A stretch of DNA of 64,000 nt, taken from contig OZ176059.1 in assembly GCA_964247055.1 (NCBI GenBank), positions 1,364,001-1,428,000 of the forward strand, given 5' to 3'. Position numbers and translations under genes: made by a program. The notes below the pieces were generated by a model. The model saw only the letters and a list, made by a program, of their open reading frames with translations. It was not told where the DNA came from and ran no database searches. Shown here piece by piece: positions 1 through 11,647 of the stretch. This DNA is from Paragordius varius (lineage: Eukaryota; Nematomorpha). Position 1 is the stretch's first letter. Each line of letters starts with the position of its first letter.

Positions 1-3000
1 GTTGATGATGATGCGTTCGAGGAAGGAAATGGAAACCGTATTTTTGCGTTAACATCGTTATTACTACTCAAATTATTTGGTTTATGGTTTAAATTGGATT
101 TCGATGTGGCGGATACCATTACAACTGTACCGCATGTCGAGTTGGTGGTATTGGTTGTGCTATTTAAATTACGATAAACATTTATTGAAGATGGGGAGGA
201 ATTTGTCATAGAATGCTGAGCGTTCAACAAAGAAGTTTTTTGCAAATTATGATCGCCGCCACCCTTTGTAGTAGGTACTTCAATGCTTTTGGTATTATCA
301 ACAAGTTTACCTGCAGTTTTTATTATTTTCCCGTCTTGAATGATCCAACGTGTAGATTTAGATACCGCGAGATCTGTGTTAACAATGGTTTTTTCTTCAA
401 CTTTCGATTCTTTATCACCAAAATAGTTATCTTGCTTATTTATATAAATTGCAGTTTTTGTTTTGTCGTTTAAATTATCATAACTGGAATCAATTGAACT
501 ATTTGGAAAGGTTGTTATTGTTTTACCTATAATAGCGTAATATATAAGAATTATTGTAAGGCAAACAAACTTTTTATGAGACGTAAAACAATCAAAATGT
601 AAATTTACTTTGCACTTTTCCACTATCTGACTCCTTATAACGGTTATATGAAGGTGATTTTAATGGGTAATCAGTGTTGCTAGTTGATGACTCATGATTC
701 TAATATATATTACATAAAGCTTTTATTATATACAATAACTTTATTCGTTTGTAATGAATAGATAAACTATAAATGTAGATTTTCCTGAATTTGCGCGTTT
801 TCAAAACAGTTTCATTAATAATATTAGCCAAAGATATGAATGGAGCATTTGAATACTAAAAAAAGGCCATTTAATAATGAAAAAAATATTAATGGCAAAA
901 TTTTCTAAGGTTAGACCAAGCGTATATTTTAAATGATTTGCAAAATAAGGATAATTAAAATTAATTGAAAAAAAATAAAAATGTATTTATTAAATTAACC
1001 GTTTAATCAATAGATATTCTCATAATATAATTTTAATAAAATTTTAACTATAAAAACGTTTAATAAAATACGAGCTAAAAACGTTAAAATTTATTATAAA
1101 TCGTTGTGACTATCCGATACTTAAAATAACTTACAATAGTGTCCGTATATGATATTGACCCAATTCTATCCTTCACACTTAAAGTTTCTTCCCTTTTGTG
1201 ATGACTTTTGGATTGATGTTGTTGTTGATTGGGATGATAACCAAACTGTGTAATATATTGCATTAACATAAATCAACATATTCATTAATAAGTAGACATA
1301 AAAGCAATATCTGAGGAACAAAACTTAATTAAAGAAAAAACTTACAACATTATCAGTGTATGATGTTGATCCAATTTTGCTTTTAGTATTTTGGTTCAAG
1401 GTATCATCCCTTTTGTTATAATGACTCTTTGATTGTTGTAGTTTTTGTTGATGATGGCCAAACTATATAATATTTGATATAGGAACACAAATAAAGTTTA
1501 GTAAATTAGTTTATAAAAAATAAGTATTACAAAAAAACACATATTGATTCCAAAAAAATAACTTTATTTTGCATTAAAATTAAACTACAATTCGTATGAT
1601 TTGTTATGTGCAAGTATTGTTAAATGTATAAGAAAATTTGAAAAAAAGGGATAAAAAATAAAAGCTCTATGATAGTAATAAAGTTATCATATTTATCCAA
1701 AACAGAAAAAGAGGTATGGATCAAGGCAGTTCATCAAAAAATTTTGCATCGTAATGAATAAAGCATCTAAAGATGACATTAAGAACCTTTAAAAAAGTTA
1801 TAGTAAAAGTTTCGAGCAAAGTGTAATGTTGCTGATGGCTTATTTCTCTTTATGATAGATTGAAATATGTTTTTGGCCAAGATATTAATTGAATGGTTAT
1901 TGCTTAGTTGTAGACGACTTTTTGAATATAGTTCGCACTATTGATTTCTTTTTTTTTCTATCTTTTACCGCTACATTCAAATCATTCAATGTCATTTTAG
2001 TCTCCTCTTTTATCTTAAATAGCCATCTCATCTGTAGTCGTTTTTATGCCCTTCTACCTTTCCAAACATTGTGTTAAGATCGTATGACATGACCAAAATA
2101 TGTTAACATTCTTTTGTAAATTATTACTAGATAATTATAAATTTTTTATTTCCCATTCTTCGTCAGGAGCTCATTTCAAAAATCACAAAATTTCCTCGTT
2201 TATATATCTAAAAGTCTAGTTTTCACAACCATACGTGGGGACGGAAAAAAGAAAATAATCGAGTAATTTTTTAGTTTCAACTCCCACGCGGTTCCCTACC
2301 AAATTCTATCTCTTTCTAAAGACACGCGTAAACCGATTCTAATAGAAATATTTGTTTTTTAGATTTAAATAAACGGATTCGACAGGGATGAAAATTTAAT
2401 GTCATTAACAACAAATTGTAGGACATTTTTTAATTAACTTTTAAAGGTTAAGGCCTAAACGTTAATTGAGAAACTCAAATAAAATAAATTGCCGTCGTTT
2501 CATTTTGTCCAGATTAAGATATGTCTATAACTTCCTTAAACGCGAAGAGATGATGCATGGCACTAGTAAAAGAAAATTAAAATGGTGGAGGTAACAAATT
2601 AAATGATATTCTGGAATCATTGATAACGACTGTGTATTGACTAAGGAGGTAATTCTTCGCAAATTATTCGATGATTACAGAATTTTAAAAAATTTGGATT
2701 TTTAACTTAATGCGTTAAAGGTGTGAAAATATCAACAGCGCAATTCTACGCTTGTCATCGCAAAACGTATCTAATGCGCATGTTTAAATATTCCCCCAGG
2801 TTCTAACCCAATACCAAAAAAGTATATGGGGTCATGCACCGTCTAAAGGAGTGTTCAACACGCTTTTTGCGGTAAAGTGCTATAAAAATGTTAAAAAATG
2901 GATTTTAATCAATACGATTATTTAGAAATATGTCATATAATATTGAGGTTAAAATAAATAAATAAAAACTAACATTATCAAAGCAGCCGGCGAAATATGT

Positions 3001-5699
3001 ATTGAACACCCCTTGTAGACAAGCACCATTCGTTAAAATCTTTGTTTTGTGTATGATGATTCATTTATCATAACTTAAAATTAACAATATCATAATTCAA
3101 ATTTTATATAAAAAACAACTCCAAAAAAAGATTTTTTCCATATTTATACAAAACATTTTTAAATAAAAGGTAATTAATTCGCTTTTTAGACCCTTAACAC
3201 CTTTTTTCTATATAAACATTTTTGATGCTCTCACCCAACTTTTTTTAAAAATAGCAGTAGTTTACATTTTACTGCCATAGCGCATTTATTTTTTACCATC
3301 CTTTAACAAATTTTATACGTTCAAAAGTATTTTTTTTAAATTTTAACAAATAATTATAGGACTGTATTATATAATGCAAACATATATTTACCAATGGATA
3401 CGCAGTGTGTCCATGTTCAATCCTAGAATCATCACGAGAGCGTGGAGATTCAGCCATATAATATCCACCACCATTATTACTATTATTAGGCGGAGGTGCG
3501 TGTGCCTGTAGGGGTGGGGGTGTAAATGATCTACTTAAACTGCCCATACCGCTACTCCGATGATAATGATGGGCTGGCATCAAAAGGGTCGTTGTCATAG
3601 CGGCCGCCGCTGTCACATTGTGTCGCCTGGGCGGAGAATATTCCCCGTGTTGCGGTTTTTGATAGTGTGACATGGGCCGGACAGCGGGTACACCACCCAT
3701 GCCCATACCCGACATGCGCATCTGGCTGTATTCAGCGTTAATGAATGGGCCATCGGAGGAATGAGACTCAATCGGTTTCAAGGTGGCGTAACTGCCCGTA
3801 TGATCCCCGCTATAATATTGTTTTTTTGGGGGTGCTACCTGTGCTGGTGGCGGAAGTTGGTGTTGCTGTGAGTGATATATCGAGGGTGGTAACTGCGATG
3901 GTGGTGGTGGTGGCGGTGTTTGATAATTTTTATTATTGTTGTTGTAATGATCATTAAATGACGAAGATGACTGAAATCTGGCCGGATAATCGTGATATGG
4001 TGGAGGTACATTTGTCCCAACATTATCAGCAGCATTCATGTGCCATCTTTCTCGTCGATCCTCAAAAAAGGGAGGAGGCGGCGGTGGCGGCACAATAGCC
4101 ATGGATGGTGGCGGTGGCCCATAACGTGACATCTCAAAAAAGTTATCGTCTGCTGAAAGTCTACGTCTATAATTATTGGGTTGATTTGTTTCATGCGCAC
4201 CGTATCGACGGTTCATGACATCCATTGTAACGTTATTTGTATTATGGTTATTGCCATAATTATAATAATCTCCTGGAGGAGGGGTCCTATAGTCTGGCCT
4301 AGAAGCATAAGTACTTTGGTAGTGAAAACTGGCGTTGTTATAGGGCGAACCTAATGGCTTAACACGTCTAGAATTGTAAATATCTTCATACTCTTTCTTA
4401 GATGGCAATGAATCAGGGTAAGGATATGAATTGTAAGCATTGTATCCGTTATCCTGGGATTGTTGTATTTGGTGTTGTTGTGAATAAAATGACCCCCTTT
4501 TGCCATATACATGATTAACAGATGACATGTTCGCTGGTGGGGGTACTGCCAACAAATTATTTGCTGTTGTATAATTATTATATAAACGAAAGTCGGCAGC
4601 GTTAACATTACGGATTGACGATATGGGAGGCATGTTTCGACTCGGTGTGGCAGACGAACACATTCGAATCATGTGTGGAGGCGGGGGAGGATAACCACCA
4701 GGATACTGATAATTATTATGATTAACATTGCTTGTTGGGGCATGATAGTATTGTCTCAAATGTGGTGGAGCATTGTATGTCGTATTATCCATAAGGCCAT
4801 AAAATTTTGTAGTTTTACTGTCACGTTTACCCAAACCTGCTGTAGTTGAAGAAGTTTGTTCATGGCTGTTAAAGTAACGAGCATTTTCATTCATGTCAGC
4901 TCTCCCCATAAGTTTGTTGTTCTCATAAAATTTGTCATTCGAGGTGGCATTAACATTATTGTTGTATGATTTATTCTCTACATAGTCTGGAATATAATTT
5001 TCAGTATCTAGAGATTGAGAATTATGACGTCTACCAGTTATTCCAAAATCTTTCCAGTTGGTGTGCGGTTTAAGATAATTCATTGGATCCTTATTATTAT
5101 CCAAACAGATTGAGCCCACACTAGCAACAGATGACGAAAGGGCAGGCAAGCTTGTTAAATCATCACTGGTGGTAGTGATATCCTTTAATTCATTTGAACT
5201 GGATAAAGATGGAAATTCTTTTTGAAAACTACTTGAATATTGGCTTGGTGGTTGATGAACTAAAAAATTAAATTTAAAATAACTTGAAATCTTTTCAACA
5301 CTAGCTACGACATTCCAGGATTTAGATCCAGGAGCATTTATCGGATTTTCAGATTCGGATTTAGGTGTTTCTAAACTAGAAAATACATATATAAAAAATA
5401 CCTATCAGGAGGTTCTTTTGGCCAACTTGTGGCTTGCACATTATGGTTTATATCATAATTTGGAGTGTCAAGTTTTATACTTGGCAAAATAGCAGGAGGA
5501 GGCAATCGTTTACTACTAACACCTTTGCCAATACCGGAACCACCATAGTTTTCTAAATATTATATTAAATATTACTAGATTTTTGGATTTCGTTCCCTTT
5601 TCCTTTATACAACGTATTTATGTTTAGGGTTTGAAACTTCCCCTTTTTTTCATTTTTATTATTTGATAAAACATTGTGCGAAATTGTTGAAGTGGACAT
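1..5699 (-). CDS. PRRC2/BAT2-like protein, 5' part (3' end outside the window)
   Basis: Eight exons by phase and splice signals: 5576-5699, 5402-5552, 5284-5375, 3392-5259, 1346-1462, 1135-1245, 609-699 and 1-526 (still open at the window edge), giving at least ~1025 residues. The N-terminus follows the BAT2_N pattern of animal PRRC2A/B/C in order: GKFQTLNINTLYKGKG (~20-35), RLPPPAILPSIKL (~60-72), GSKSWNVV (~107), KEFPSL (~136), then NYLKPHTNWKDFG. In vertebrate PRRC2 the corresponding blocks are STLSLFDKYKGK, RMPPPANLPSLK, GPKSW and EEFPTL. The large exon is rich in Pro, Tyr and Asn with several poly-Pro runs, so it is probably disordered. PRRC2 proteins are cytoplasmic RNA- and translation-associated factors; that role is inferred from the family. 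The ATG lies just before the conserved block, as in the family. The downstream exons show no family match I can recall. Confidence 0.8.
1135..1462 (-). repeat. tandemly duplicated exon pair in the PRRC2-like gene
   Basis: Exons 1346-1462 (39 codons) and 1135-1245 (37 codons) are separated by a 100-bp intron. Both start FG(H/Y)H, contain SKSH then KR, and end KIGSTSYTDNV or RIGSISYTDTI. Both are phase 0 at each end and both end at a GTAAGT donor. They look like an exon duplication whose copies could be used together or alternatively. Confidence 0.8.
1463..3391 (-). other. intron 4 of the PRRC2-like gene (1929 bp)
   Basis: AT-rich intron apart from the LINE fragment and a short less AT-rich patch at about 2230-2340. 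No further exon is convincing. The flanking exons join in phase 0 without needing another exon between them. Confidence 0.6.
1885..2110 (-). mobile_element. decayed non-LTR retrotransposon (LINE) fragment
   Basis: On the minus strand the sequence reads YFGHVIRS, then VWKGRRA, MRWLFKIKEE, MTLNDLNVAVKDR and SIVRTIF, with internal stops. This resembles the tail of LINE reverse-transcriptase ORFs (family pattern roughly YLGHVLR ... GRR ... RW ... I.D ... DR..WR.IV). It lies in intron 4 of the PRRC2-like gene, whose strand it shares. No other part of the element is recognisable. Confidence 0.5.
5260..5283 (-). other. 24-nt in-frame candidate intron 3 of the PRRC2-like gene
   Basis: Starts GTTATT and ends TTTTTAG. 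Its length is a multiple of three and it contains no stop, so both spliced and unspliced forms stay open, differing by eight residues. It matches the neighbouring 23- and 26-nt introns in size and 3' signal. A weaker 42-nt alternative uses a GTGTTG donor upstream. Confidence 0.55.
5376..5401 (-). other. 26-nt intron 2 of the PRRC2-like gene
   Basis: Starts GTATTT and ends TTCTAG. Its removal joins ...SWPKEPPD to SLETPKSE (phase 2). Retention meets an in-frame TAG almost at once, so splicing is needed to continue the conserved protein. Confidence 0.78.
5553..5575 (-). other. 23-nt intron 1 of the PRRC2-like gene
   Basis: The segment begins GTAATA and ends TTTAG on the minus strand. Removing it joins ...EIQKS to KNYGGSG in frame (phase 1) inside the conserved PRRC2 N-terminal block. 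Reading through gives a stop within a few codons. At 23 nt this is near the lower limit known for spliceosomal introns. Confidence 0.8.
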
Positions 5700-6964
5700 G
5701 ATATATCATCCAACATTGATTTTAGGCTAAATATAATTTTAATAAAAAAAATACCGAAGTTTAGGAAGTTCAGTTGGAGCTTGTGGTTGGGTTTGGTGGT
5801 ATCGTTTGTAAATTTTATTATGTATATATAAAAGATAAAAAATATGTAATGAATAATCTGTGAATAAACTAAATAAACATTTTATTATCTTTTTCTTTTT
5901 TGAATACAATTGCATTTGTGGGATATGGTAATTGCAAATATTTTTGATAATTTTTTTGGTTAAAGTTTATTATCAACGTCCTGTCTGACAATAAAAAGCG
6001 TTTTCTGTATCAATCCAAAATTAGGATCAAAATATTGACCAAGGAGCAATTTTAATTCCAAAATCATTTAATAAATAAGCGGTAATAAGTATTGTATATT
6101 TTTAACAATTCAATATTTTTAAATTATTTTTTACAAATCGTGCGGGTAAAAGACTGGGGAATGAATGAAAATTGGGCCTAATATTTAAAAATAAAATTTA
6201 AAAATTACCCATAGGTATGTTAAAATAGAGAAAAAAATTTAAGGGATTACTTTTAATATGCAAACACCTGATAATTATATATTCTGATAAGAAAATGTTC
6301 CAAGATTATTAAGCTTTTGGTGGCCGTTAATATCAGGTGTTCGTTTCAATCGGGTTTTAAAGCTGTCTCATTTTTAAACTCTAAAGATTAAAAACTGTAA
6401 AAAATATCACCTTTTTTATTTAATACATGAGAACAATGTTTGACAATTAAATTTTAACTAAAATAATTTTAAAACAGTAGTTTATTTACAAAATTGAGGT
6501 GGAAATAGAAATACATCAAAATATAATAATGAAGTTTTAATAGACTTTACTTTATAATTAAAAGTTCGTTTGCTTTCAAGTTTGTTTAATTTTTGTAAAA
6601 AAACATGATTTAAATTTTCTTATATTTTAGACGAACTATAACCATAACAAGATGACAGTAAATATGGAAAAATAAATATTTTGGTCTTTTCCACCATGCT
6701 TCAATTAAATATGCCAAAATTTTAAAAATTTTAAAGCAAAGTATAGATTTTTTCATAAATTTTCTTTTTAGGTGTGATTATCTAAAAATATCACAATTAT
6801 TATCGCGCATACGATAAATAACCTATTATAGAGAGGTCCTTGCGACCTTAGCAGTTTATTAAGTCTAATATATGATATTTTGCGTTAAAATACAGTCTAT
6901 GATATGATTCAATTATATTTTGAAAACGAAGCTACCTTTTACCAAAATAATTTTATATGATATA
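5700..6964. other. AT-rich gene-free DNA upstream of the PRRC2-like gene
   Basis: This presumably contains the promoter of the minus-strand PRRC2-like gene. I see no TATA box or motif that can be distinguished from AT-rich background, and no coding stretch. Confidence 0.5.
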
Positions 6965-7973
6965 ATGGGTTGAGTGATAAAAAAGTCGCACTTGACTTGT
7001 AAGCCAAGCGTGACAAGTTGAGCAAGAGCCAGCAAGTGTATACTTGAAGATCGGTGATAAAAAAACACTTAAGTCAAGTCTTTTGCTTATGAATGTAACA
7101 TTTTTTTGCCACCCAAATTAAATTCAGAAATTATTTTGATCTTTTACAGCCAAATCTATGAAATAAGGCACATAAAGATAAATAATTAATACAATATGCA
7201 TTTATTGACTTTTTATAAACTCATTGGCAAGTATCTTATCTAATATTATAGAATTTTCTAAATATTGAGGTTGGTATTAATTTTTAGATTAATAAACCAT
7301 TTTCCCTTAAAACGCCATAAAACACATTCCATTTCTTTATCACACTACTTATTTTGTTTGGAGTCCATTTGCAAATATAATGGGAAGATGTTTATACAAT
7401 ATAACATATTATTATTTTGAATTGATTATCAACATTACATTCAAAATAGACTATGTTGAAATAAATTCTTTACATCGGTTAATAGTGAAGCAACCTTTTC
7501 CTTTTAATAAAACAAGATTTGGAATTTTACAAGATTAATATCTAATTATAATTTTTAAGAAATTTTCGAGAATCAAATTTTTCACGGAATTTTAGCATAT
7601 TTTTATATGCCATGTTCTTATTAGCAGAGTTTTTCTATAAATTTACCCCCTTTTCTATCCACCCAATGAATAGGTTAATTAGCCAAAATTTATCAAATTA
7701 ACAATTTATAGCATTAACAAAGATTTGAATTACATGTAAAACCTAAATTATTTACATAAATAGTTTCCAAATTAATTTTATCCATATTTTTAAATCTGTC
7801 AAGTGTGCCCTACACCACACTTGCAAAATCTTTATTTTTACTTGATCATATGATTTTTTATCACCTCCGAATCAATTTTTCTTGCTTGACTTGAGTCGTG
7901 TAATGTTAAATTTTTTTTATCACATGAAAGCAAGCCATGACTTTCAAAAAAAAATTTTATCACCCCACCCAAT
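6965..7973. mobile_element. ~1.0-kb terminal-inverted-repeat element, copy 1
   Basis: The ends read AATGGGTTGAGTGATAAAA on the left and ...TTTTATCACCCCACCCAAT on the right, which are inverted repeats. Inside both ends lie repeated CTTGACTT/AAGTCAAG hexamer-like motifs. A second copy at 30932-34422 shares both ends and much of the interior. There is no transposase ORF, so it is non-autonomous; the superfamily is unclear. Confidence 0.75.
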
Positions 7974-9491
7974 GAGTGAATATTAACATTTTTTGGTATG
8001 GAGCAATTAGAACAAAAATATTTTCTCAAACGACTTGCAAGGCCCAAAACTAAAATCATTAAGAATTATGATACATTTTTAAAAAAAATACATATTTCAT
8101 CAGGGTATTGTTTTTGTGTGCACTGTTAATATACGCTATTCCAACTTTTAAATATGAAGCAATACAAATATGGAAAAAACTTTCTTAACTGATTCGTAAG
8201 CTTGATAACCAAAAGTACCAAGAATATCCCGTTATTTTATCAGAACTTTTGGGATATTTTTTCATATTCCAAATTTTGTGCATAATATAATTGCAGCATT
8301 CAGGAAACAGTATAGAAACATATATATATATAGATCTGATAAAATATTATACTAGAACAGCATTATAAGGGAAAGAATGCAATAGAAAATTATCTTGAAA
8401 AATGTTTGTAACATATAATTAATTTTAAACACCCAGCTAGAAAGAGAAGATACTATTGCTGTTGTAGTAGATTTAGTTTCACAAAATTTATAACCAATTA
8501 TAGCTCAAACTGAGTTTGCATGGATTTAACCTTTTAGTATTGGTATTTACAACAGATCATTAATAAATCCAGCCCTTAGTATAAAATAATAATATTAATT
8601 TTAAATAGATAGGTTGAAGGTTTAAGTTATAAATACGATTATCAATAATTTTTTATAATATAAAGAGCTTGAACAAAAAAATGCATGATATAATTGATAA
8701 AATAATTTACTAAAGGTGACCGTTTACATATAATATCTAAATCTATATTGTCAGATGCTATTACGAATATAATTCGAGCAAAATAAGTATCAAAATTTAA
8801 ATATTTGTAAAGATATATTTTTTTATGTTGCTTAATAGCCTAGGGAAGTTTAATTATTCGCATTAAACGTACCTTATATAATATTGTTAAATGACCATCT
8901 ATATGGCTAATTCTAATGTCCTTTATTCTCTTGTATTGAGACAAGGAAAGGCTCTTTTTTAAAATATCCATAAAATGAATGTTTCGCAACAAAAATTATA
9001 ATTTAATTCAATTTTTACGGTGTGATAACACATAAATATTTTTTTGAATTTTTGGATAAAAAAGAATTGAAATTATTTTTGTATATATGGATAGATACAG
9101 TAACTACATAGTAATTCCTCTGTTTTAGGATAAAATTATGATTTGGTGGTACCTTACTAACGAAATTCCTTTTCATTAAAGGTAATAAAATTGGTTTATT
9201 AATTTATAATCAAAAAATCATTTTTTATCTATTTCTTAGCGATAATATAACCCAATCATATCTCGTATTAGTTAGATCTGTCTAAGTCCACTTTGGCTTT
9301 TACTTTGATAAAAGTTTTTATATTCTGTATTTCACTCAAAAATTAATTTAAACAGTAGTTTTATTTTGATTTATTTATTAGAAAGGTATTGTACTGTTAC
9401 ACTGTGTTGGTGTGCCAAAGTACTAAGCCCGAAACTGCGTAGTTTTTCCATCATCACTGTCAACCCTGGGCAGGCAGACTTTTAAAGCTTA
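7974..9491. other. AT-rich gene-free DNA
   Basis: Intergenic. The first ~180 bp resemble sequence at 35850-35945, so part of it is dispersed repeat. I found no gene. Confidence 0.45.
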
Positions 9492-9705
9492 CAGTCATGT
9501 ATCCTTTATCAAAAAATTATTTTTTTCGTTAAATGGGTATAAATATTTGGTAAAAAATGGAAAAAACAAGTGCTCTGTGGTAATTCTTTTTTGATGAATA
9601 TGATATTGCTAATACCATAGAGCTCTTGTTTTTCCCATTCTTTACCAAATATTTATATCCATTTAACGAAAAAAAAAATTTTTGATAAAATAAGGATGCA
9701 TGACT
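9492..9705. mobile_element. hairpin MITE, CAGTCATGTATCC family, copy 1
   Basis: The two halves are near-perfect inverted copies: CAGTCATGTATCCTTTATC at the left, ATAAGGATGCATGACTG at the right. TA flanks each end, the target usual for Tc1/mariner-type elements. Another copy lies at 15529-15757 and a half copy at 50724-50810. Noncoding. Confidence 0.85.
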
Positions 9706-10560
9706 GTATATAGAATTTAGTCCTAATTTATTCTGTATGTATATATATCTTTGTGGTGATTTTCTCTGGGAACTATAATTATTCCACATATTTTATCATA
9801 TAACTTTAAGATAAATTTATCATGTAATACATTTTATATATAGCAAGAGTCGTCTGATTGGTTATGGCATTCAGTATTGGCCATGACTGTGATTGTCATC
9901 TCTTATAAAATTAACCAGTCAAAATTTTTTAATCATATGAAGTTATTAAAAATGTAGAAATTTATTATAATTGTAAGAGAAAATTATTTTTAGTTTGGAA
10001 ATAATATGATAAAGGCAGGCAGATAGGTTATTATTTTATTTATTTTCAATATATATAGCATCTGTTATAATTGGTATGATCATGTATTGCATCCAATACA
10101 ACAGATTAACTTATAATTGATTTTTACAAATTTCTTGGAATATAAGCTTATCAATATACAATGGTCAAACATTATGAAAATCAAGTTTTTCCTATATAAA
10201 ATTTAATATAATTTAAAAAAACATTTATGCTTAAAAACAAAAAAGTTTTACTCATAAAAGCGGATTTGTTCGGCTATTTGCAACATACTGCCATATATTA
10301 GCACTTTTAATCCTATAAATACACTTTTTAATAACCTACATTAAATTTTAATAATTTGTTTGATATAAATATCAATAAAAACTTTTCATAATTGATATTG
10401 CTTAGATATAACATAAACGGACACCAAACGTTTCGACAAATAAAAATGGCACAATACATAAAAGAAAGGAAGGTGAGTGATGTGCGTGTCCTTAAACAAC
10501 ATCCGGAAAAGGTTATATACATATATATATATATATATACCATTTACACTTCAAGAGTGT

Positions 10561-10728
10561 CCTTGAACAATTCAAGTTGGTCCTTGAACAATTCAAGTTG
10601 GTCCTTGAACAGTTCAAGTTGGTCCTTGAACAATTCAAGTTGGTCCTTGAACAATTCAAGTTGGTCCTTGAACAATTCAAGTTGGTCCTTGAACAATTCA
10701 AGTTGGTCCTTGAACAGTTCAAGTTGGT
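10561..10728 (+). repeat. 21-bp tandem array, eight units
   Basis: Eight units; the third and eighth carry CAGTTC in place of CAATTC. The array at 10805-10972 shows the same unit variation in the same order, so the whole array was copied rather than expanded independently. Confidence 0.9.
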
Positions 10729-10804
10729 CCTTAAAATTTATAAATTTTGATTTAACCATAATTTTTGCATTTATTTTTTTATACCATTTACACTTCAAGA
10801 GTGT

Positions 10805-10972
10805 CCTTGAACAATTCAAGTTGGTCCTTGAACAATTCAAGTTGGTCCTTGAACAGTTCAAGTTGGTCCTTGAACAATTCAAGTTGGTCCTTGAACAATT
10901 CAAGTTGGTCCTTGAACAATTCAAGTTGGTCCTTGAACAATTCAAGTTGGTCCTTGAACAGTTCAAGTTGGT
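10805..10972 (+). repeat. 21-bp tandem array, duplicate of the first array
   Basis: Offset by 244 bp from the first array, with the same unit order and the same flanking sequence on both sides. Confidence 0.9.
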
Positions 10973-11409
10973 CCTTAAAATTTATAAATTTTGATTTAAC
11001 CATAATTTTTGCATTTATTTTTTTATTTAATTATTTATTAACCTAATTTTCTTTATTTATTATATATTTATTCATTTAAAAATAAATTTTTTTTATTGAA
11101 AAACCACTTTTTTTGTTTAAAACTATTTTTTTTCAATTGAACAAAATTATTGACTTTTAAATGTTTTTAATGAAAAATTTTAATTAATAACCCAGAAAAC
11201 TTATATATTTTTTCATTTCGTGTTAAAATCTTATAAATATCCAAAATTTTTTTAGAAATTAATAAAGATATACGGTTTCTCAAAGATTAAAAGTTGATAT
11301 CAATTTAAAATTTATGTAAATAATAGAAAATAGGTTAAAAACAATAAAATAGACGAATTATCTTCGATTTGATTGATAAAAGTTAAAAACAAAACAAAAA
11401 AGTTAAAGG

Positions 11410-11556
11410 ACCAACTTGAATTGTTCAAGGACCAACTTGAATTGTTCAAGGACCAACTTGAACTGTTCAAGGACCAACTTGAATTGTTCAAGGACCAACT
11501 TGAACTGTTCAAGGACCGACTTGAATTGTTCAAGGACCAACTTGAATTGTTCAAGG
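11410..11556 (-). repeat. 21-bp tandem array, seven inverted units
   Basis: Units are in the opposite orientation to the first two arrays and form the right arm of the foldback element. One unit carries ACCGAC in place of ACCAAC. Confidence 0.9.
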
Positions 11557-11647
11557 ACACTCTTGAAGTGTAAATGGTATATATATATATATATATATAT
11601 ATATTATGAATAATCTAAAATTTTAGCATATGCTTTTAAATAAAGTT

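Larger units (their letters stand above)
10540..11579. mobile_element. foldback element built of 21-bp repeats
   Basis: The ends are TACCATTTACACTTCAAGAG on the left and its inverse ending TGTAAATGGTA on the right, embedded in (TA)n. The arms are arrays of a 21-bp unit (CCTTGAACAATTCAAGTTGG plus T), itself partly palindromic: eight units at 10561-10728, eight at 10805-10972 and seven inverted at 11410-11556. The first two arrays and their flank are a 244-bp direct duplication. The open frames across the arrays (SLNNSSW repeats) are by-products of a unit divisible by three, not genes. Shorter relatives occur at 43970, 50998, 55327, 57799 and 61523. Confidence 0.85.

Noticed and set aside
3745-3957. 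Plus-strand ORF opposite the PRRC2-like exon
   Set aside because: Shadow of the large proline- and tyrosine-rich exon on the minus strand, which has family support.
10392-11046. Open frames encoding SLNNSSW or NCSRTNL repeats on both strands
   Set aside because: They follow from a 21-bp DNA repeat that stays open in several frames on both strands within a foldback element. No start context, homology or codon signal supports a protein.
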